This document shows positions 61,193 through 64,000 of a stretch of DNA of 64,000 nucleotides, piece after piece. Location of the stretch: assembly GCA_020848435.1 (NCBI GenBank), contig JADLAC010000078.1:109004-173003 (forward strand). The letters are read 5' to 3'. Source of the stretch: Burkholderiales bacterium (GTDB taxonomy: Bacteria > Pseudomonadota > Gammaproteobacteria > Burkholderiales > WYBJ01). The translations under genes were made by a program, and so were the position numbers. Each line of letters begins with the position of its first letter. The stretch's first letter is position 1. The notes below the pieces were generated by a model. It searched no databases. It had not been told where the DNA came from and saw nothing but the letters and a program-made list of their open reading frames with translations.

Positions 61193-62011
61193 ATGGTCTG
61201 CGAGCTGAGCCTCCCGGAGGCCCGCATCACGACAGGCGGCACGCACGCGCGGCCCCAAGCCTCGGCCAGCGCCAGCCTGGCGCAGCGCGTCCTCGAGCTG
61301 GAACGGCGCAACGACGAGCTGGAGTCGTTCATTCACGCGCTTGCGCACGATTCCGGATCCTTCCTCCGCGGAATCAGCCTGCGCACCCAGTTCTTGCGCA
61401 AGCGCTTGCACAGCGCGGACGCGGAATCGATCCACTTGCTGGACGTGATCGAAGATCGCGTCCTCAAGCTCTCCCGACTGGTGGAGGGTCTGCTGCGGCT
61501 CGCCCGGATCGGCGCGCGCGACCTCGAGTGCAGGGCCGTCGATATGAGCGCCATGGCACGCGAAGTGGTCGACGAGCTGGAGCGCGGCGATCGCGGGCGC
61601 AGCGTGAGCTCGACGATACAGCCCGGGCTCGACGCCTGGGGCGATCCGGCGCTGATCCGGCTGGCACTGGAGAATCTCCTCGGCAATGCCTGGAAGTACA
61701 CCGCGCACACCCCGGCGCCGCGGATCCAATTCGGCCGCCGCGCGGACCAGGACGAAGTCGTCTATTTCATCGCCGACAACGGCATCGGCTTCGCCGCGGA
61801 AACCGCGAGCGCGCTGTTCTCCCCTTTCGCTCGCCTCGACTCCGCGCGCAGCTTCGCGGGTACCGGCCTCGGGCTCGCCGCCGTCAAGCGGGTCGTCGAG
61901 CGTCACGGGGGTTGGATTCGCGCCGCCAGCGAGGCAGGCTGCGGCACCACGTTTCTGTTCTCCATCGGCGAGGCTGCACGCAGCGAAACAGCGGCGCGGC
62001 GCGCATCGTGA
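61193..62011 (+). CDS. Soluble sensor histidine kinase
   Basis: The product is 272 residues from the ATG at 61193, chosen for ACAGGAGAGCGAAC just upstream; the frame is open further back. There is no membrane segment and no recognised sensor domain. A short helix (about 28-45) leads to the DHp helix with His52 in ALAHDSGSFLRG, unusual because Ser-Gly replaces the common Leu-Arg. The ATPase domain has LENLLGNAWKYT, DNGIGF and GTGLGLAAVKRVV. An FHA protein gene follows by 4 bp, suggesting a joint function. Confidence 0.85.
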   Translation: MVCELSLPEARITTGGTHARPQASASASLAQRVLELERRNDELESFIHALAHDSGSFLRGISLRTQFLRKRLHSADAESIHLLDVIEDRVLKLSRLVEGLLRLARIGARDLECRAVDMSAMAREVVDELERGDRGRSVSSTIQPGLDAWGDPALIRLALENLLGNAWKYTAHTPAPRIQFGRRADQDEVVYFIADNGIGFAAETASALFSPFARLDSARSFAGTGLGLAAVKRVVERHGGWIRAASEAGCGTTFLFSIGEAARSETAARRAS

Positions 62012-62015
62012 CGCG

Positions 62016-62933
62016 ATGAAGTGCGTGCACGAGACATCCCCCGCGAGCGCATTCGAGCACGTGCGTCCGCCACTCGGCAGCGATGCCTTCAATGTGGAAT
62101 TCATCCTGCAGGCCGCGGCGTGCATCGACTGGAGCGCGCTTGGCCACTGGATTCATGCCCTCGACGAGAAGCTCGGCGTCACGCCGCCGACATCGTTCTA
62201 CAAGCTATGCACGCTGGCGGCCTGGTTCGAGCTCGACGGCGCGGCGCTCGAACGCGCGACACTGGGGCGCGCCGAGTTTCGCCGCTTCATCGGCGCGCCG
62301 CTGCACGGCCCGATCGTCGATCTCGGCTGGTACCGCGCGTACGAGCCTCGTCTGGCGCTGGCGCGCGACGCGCTCGCGAAACTGGTCGCCGCAGTCGAGC
62401 TGCAGCTCGTGGATTACGGCTTCTTGCCGCCGACCGCGGTCCTGCTCCCGCTCGATCGTCATGACCCGGCCAACAGCACGGCGGCGCGAACCCTGGTGCT
62501 GGCGCAGGCGCTGCGCCAGGTAGCGCCCGCCCGCGAGGCCGCGGAAAGCGTTGCGCCCCGCGCCGGCGACGCTCCGCCGCCGTATCCGAGCGCGCCGCCG
62601 AAGCAGCAGCGGCGCGCCATGCTGGTTTGGCCCTGGGGCGATATCACCCCGGTGCAGGACCGTATCCACATCGGCCGCGACGCGCAGTATTCCGCGTATG
62701 CCAAGGACCTGGGCGCCGATCTCAAGGTCTCGCGCAGGCACGCGCTGGTCGAGCCGGCTGCTGGCGGCGTCCTGCTCAAGGATCTTGGCTCGACCAACGG
62801 CACGTATGTCGACGACGAACCGCTACATTACTCGGGCGCGCGCGTGCTGGCCGAGGACGCCGTGATCAAGTTCGGCACGCAGCTTGCCGTCATGCTGGTG
62901 TTCGTGCCGGACGAACCCGCTGCGGGCGCTTGA
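62016..62933 (+). CDS. FHA domain protein
   Basis: The product is 305 residues from the ATG at 62016. The first 180 residues are helical with no recognised family. After a Pro-rich linker (APPPYPSAPPKQQ), the FHA domain (about 200-300) shows IGRDAQYSAYAKD, KVSRRHALVE and KDLGSTNGTYVDD, the residues that contact phosphothreonine. Such proteins read Ser/Thr phosphorylation. No Ser/Thr kinase is encoded nearby. It is probably co-transcribed with the soluble histidine kinase. Confidence 0.88.
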   Translation: MKCVHETSPASAFEHVRPPLGSDAFNVEFILQAAACIDWSALGHWIHALDEKLGVTPPTSFYKLCTLAAWFELDGAALERATLGRAEFRRFIGAPLHGPIVDLGWYRAYEPRLALARDALAKLVAAVELQLVDYGFLPPTAVLLPLDRHDPANSTAARTLVLAQALRQVAPAREAAESVAPRAGDAPPPYPSAPPKQQRRAMLVWPWGDITPVQDRIHIGRDAQYSAYAKDLGADLKVSRRHALVEPAAGGVLLKDLGSTNGTYVDDEPLHYSGARVLAEDAVIKFGTQLAVMLVFVPDEPAAGA

Positions 62934-62966
62934 GCGCGGGCTCGCTTCTCGTCCGTTCAAGCGCAA

Positions 62967-63506
62967 TCAATGCCGCAGGGCGAGCAATGCACGTGCTCGA
63001 ACCGTGCGGCCAAGCGACGTAAAGGCGATGAGCGCGACGCCGCAGGCAAAAAGCCACGCCTGGCTGGGCTCGGGCACGGCCGAGAGGTGCGAGAACTCGC
63101 CGCTCACAGTCAAGAAATCGCCAGCGAAGAAGTGGATCGCCACCCAGGGCGCGTCCGCCGGCCCGTGGAAGACGCCGGTGTCGAAAATCGCGGTCATTCC
63201 TCCCGGCACGGTCTTGACGTGATCCGGGCTCGACGCCCAGGGACCGGCCACGCTGGGGCCCCATTCGAAGGTAAGTACGACGGTATGGCTCTCCTCAGCG
63301 GGATAGTGGGGCGCGAAGGCGCCGACGAACCGGAAGTCGATCCCGGCCGCACCGGGGAGGCTCACGTGGGCGTAGGGGAAGCGGCTATCCATGCCGATGG
63401 TGGGAGAGGGCAGGACCTCCGTCTGGCCATGGACGGCACCGGAACACAAGCTCAGGAGCATAAGAGCGGTGCAGGGAACAGTTCGGAAGCGCGCATACCA
63501 AGCCAT
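62967..63506 (-). CDS. Exported protein with PEP-CTERM sorting signal
   Basis: The product is 179 residues from the ATG at 63506, with GAAGGAGAGTTGCC upstream. A signal peptide (about 1-28, AVHGQ) and a beta-rich domain without a recognised family precede the C-terminal signal: AVPEPSQ, a hydrophobic helix and a basic end (RTVRARA). It should be exported and processed by an exosortase like the CHRD proteins near 4-5 kb. It is convergent with the FHA gene. Confidence 0.82.
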   Translation of the reverse strand: MAWYARFRTVPCTALMLLSLCSGAVHGQTEVLPSPTIGMDSRFPYAHVSLPGAAGIDFRFVGAFAPHYPAEESHTVVLTFEWGPSVAGPWASSPDHVKTVPGGMTAIFDTGVFHGPADAPWVAIHFFAGDFLTVSGEFSHLSAVPEPSQAWLFACGVALIAFTSLGRTVRARALLALRH

Positions 63507-64000
63507 GGCAACTCTCCTTCGGCAGGAGGTTGAACTACGCAGCGGCGGCGCACACCGATGACGCACGCGGCACCGATCGGTGCTCGACCACCGGATCAGG
63601 CCGGCCCGAGCGCCCCGGCGCAGGCGTGGACACGGGCGCCCCGCGCCGGAAGTCGGACCCGGTTAGCGCAATCTCGGAGCAAGAAGCGGGCCGCACGGCG
63701 AGGCTGTTGCCCCATTCCGACATCCCAGCTCCATGCGTGAGACCTTGGCCCCCATGCCTCAGCGCCTGTCTCTACCCGTATCTACACGGTACGGGGAGAA
63801 TCCTACGAGTGTCGATACGCCGGCGAGCTCGCAAACTGGCAGGCCGGATTCCTAGCCGCAAGACCGACGCCAACTAGGAGCCTGTCGGACTTGATTTCAC
63901 GTGTGCGACGGAGGCGATTTTCGCGCAGGGCTAGGAGGACGACGCAGCCGATAGCGAGACTATCGGCAAGTCGTTCGACACCGCCATGCGCGAAAAGCGC
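63507..64000. other. 494-bp gene-poor right edge
   Basis: A 115-residue frame on the plus strand has no recognisable content. A short minus-strand frame (63535-63723) starts like an AbrB/MazE antitoxin. From about 63877 (GAGCCTGTCGGACTTG) the sequence has the look of an insertion-sequence end, but the window stops before any transposase gene. Confidence 0.4.
63535..63723 (-). pseudogene. Possible AbrB/MazE-type antitoxin relic
   Basis: The frame of 62 residues begins MSEWGNSLAVR, close to the W-G-N-S-L-A-V-R start of MazE/AbrB-fold antitoxins, and has GGAG five bases before the ATG. After this, PASCSEIALTGSDF resembles the second strand with one residue missing. The rest is unrelated Pro/Arg-rich sequence. 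It may be a broken antitoxin or a chance match. No toxin gene is visible. Confidence 0.3.

Overview
The window is a high-GC, gene-dense chromosomal segment. It most likely comes from a betaproteobacterium of Burkholderiales or Rhodocyclales type. The signs are four complete periplasmic Bug/TctC receptors plus the tail of a fifth, three PEP-CTERM sorted exported proteins, many CoA-dependent catabolic genes, and OmpR-type two-component systems. No rRNA, tRNA or CRISPR array was recognised. TGA is the normal stop codon of many genes, so the genetic code is standard. Two genes nevertheless carry an in-frame TGA that must be read as selenocysteine for a whole family protein to be made.

Layout: 1-1.5 kb holds the 3' part of a zinc-type alcohol dehydrogenase and an SMP-30-like hydrolase. 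1.7-6.9 kb (minus strand) holds an HDOD protein, an SDR, two CHRD/PEP-CTERM proteins with identical terminators, and dapE. 7.0-11.2 kb (plus) is a probable operon of hydroxyacid dehydrogenase, Bug receptor and acyl-CoA ligase. 11.4-13.8 kb holds a Bug gene divergent from a GrdB/PrdB-like selenoprotein with Sec156. 13.9-21.6 kb (minus) is a six-gene catabolic run of Bug, lyase, thiolase-like, AMP-ligase, lyase and Bug, with a divergent LysR gene at 21.9 kb. 23-26.5 kb holds a ribbon-helix-helix/small-protein pair, a DUF411 protein and two acyl-CoA dehydrogenases. 26.5-28.1 kb is a two-gene unit of an unassigned protein and a UGSC-type selenoprotein with Sec94, followed by a 128-bp element with perfect 30-bp inverted arms.

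28.3-31.3 kb holds phospholipase A, enoyl-CoA hydratase and a DMT exporter. 31.4-37.6 kb holds a four-gene minus operon (lactonase-like, Fe-ADH, Gfo/Idh, cupin), then MmgE/PrpD and an alpha/beta hydrolase. 37.6-46.2 kb (minus) holds an aromatic-type cluster: a three-subunit molybdenum hydroxylase, a UbiD-like decarboxylase, an exported hydrolase and a Rieske oxygenase. A short repeat family (core GTCTTGCACGTTGCA) flanks the exported hydrolase gene, and a Bug relic follows the oxygenase. 46.6-47.8 kb holds a hydrolase and a frameshifted DUF1016 relic.

47.8-55.8 kb resembles a Cpx stress module (kinase and regulator divergent from a Spy/CpxP-like chaperone) beside a TolC-MacA-MacB type efflux operon. 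56-62.9 kb is a second signalling block: a CHASE2 kinase, a LysM/FecR protein, a response regulator, a soluble kinase and an FHA protein. It is followed by a third PEP-CTERM protein and a gene-poor right edge.

The most notable content is the pair of selenoproteins. Each has a hairpin directly 3' of the UGA with a G-first triloop 18-19 nt away, which fits bacterial SECIS geometry. The selenocysteine machinery (selA, selB, selC, selD) must lie outside the window.
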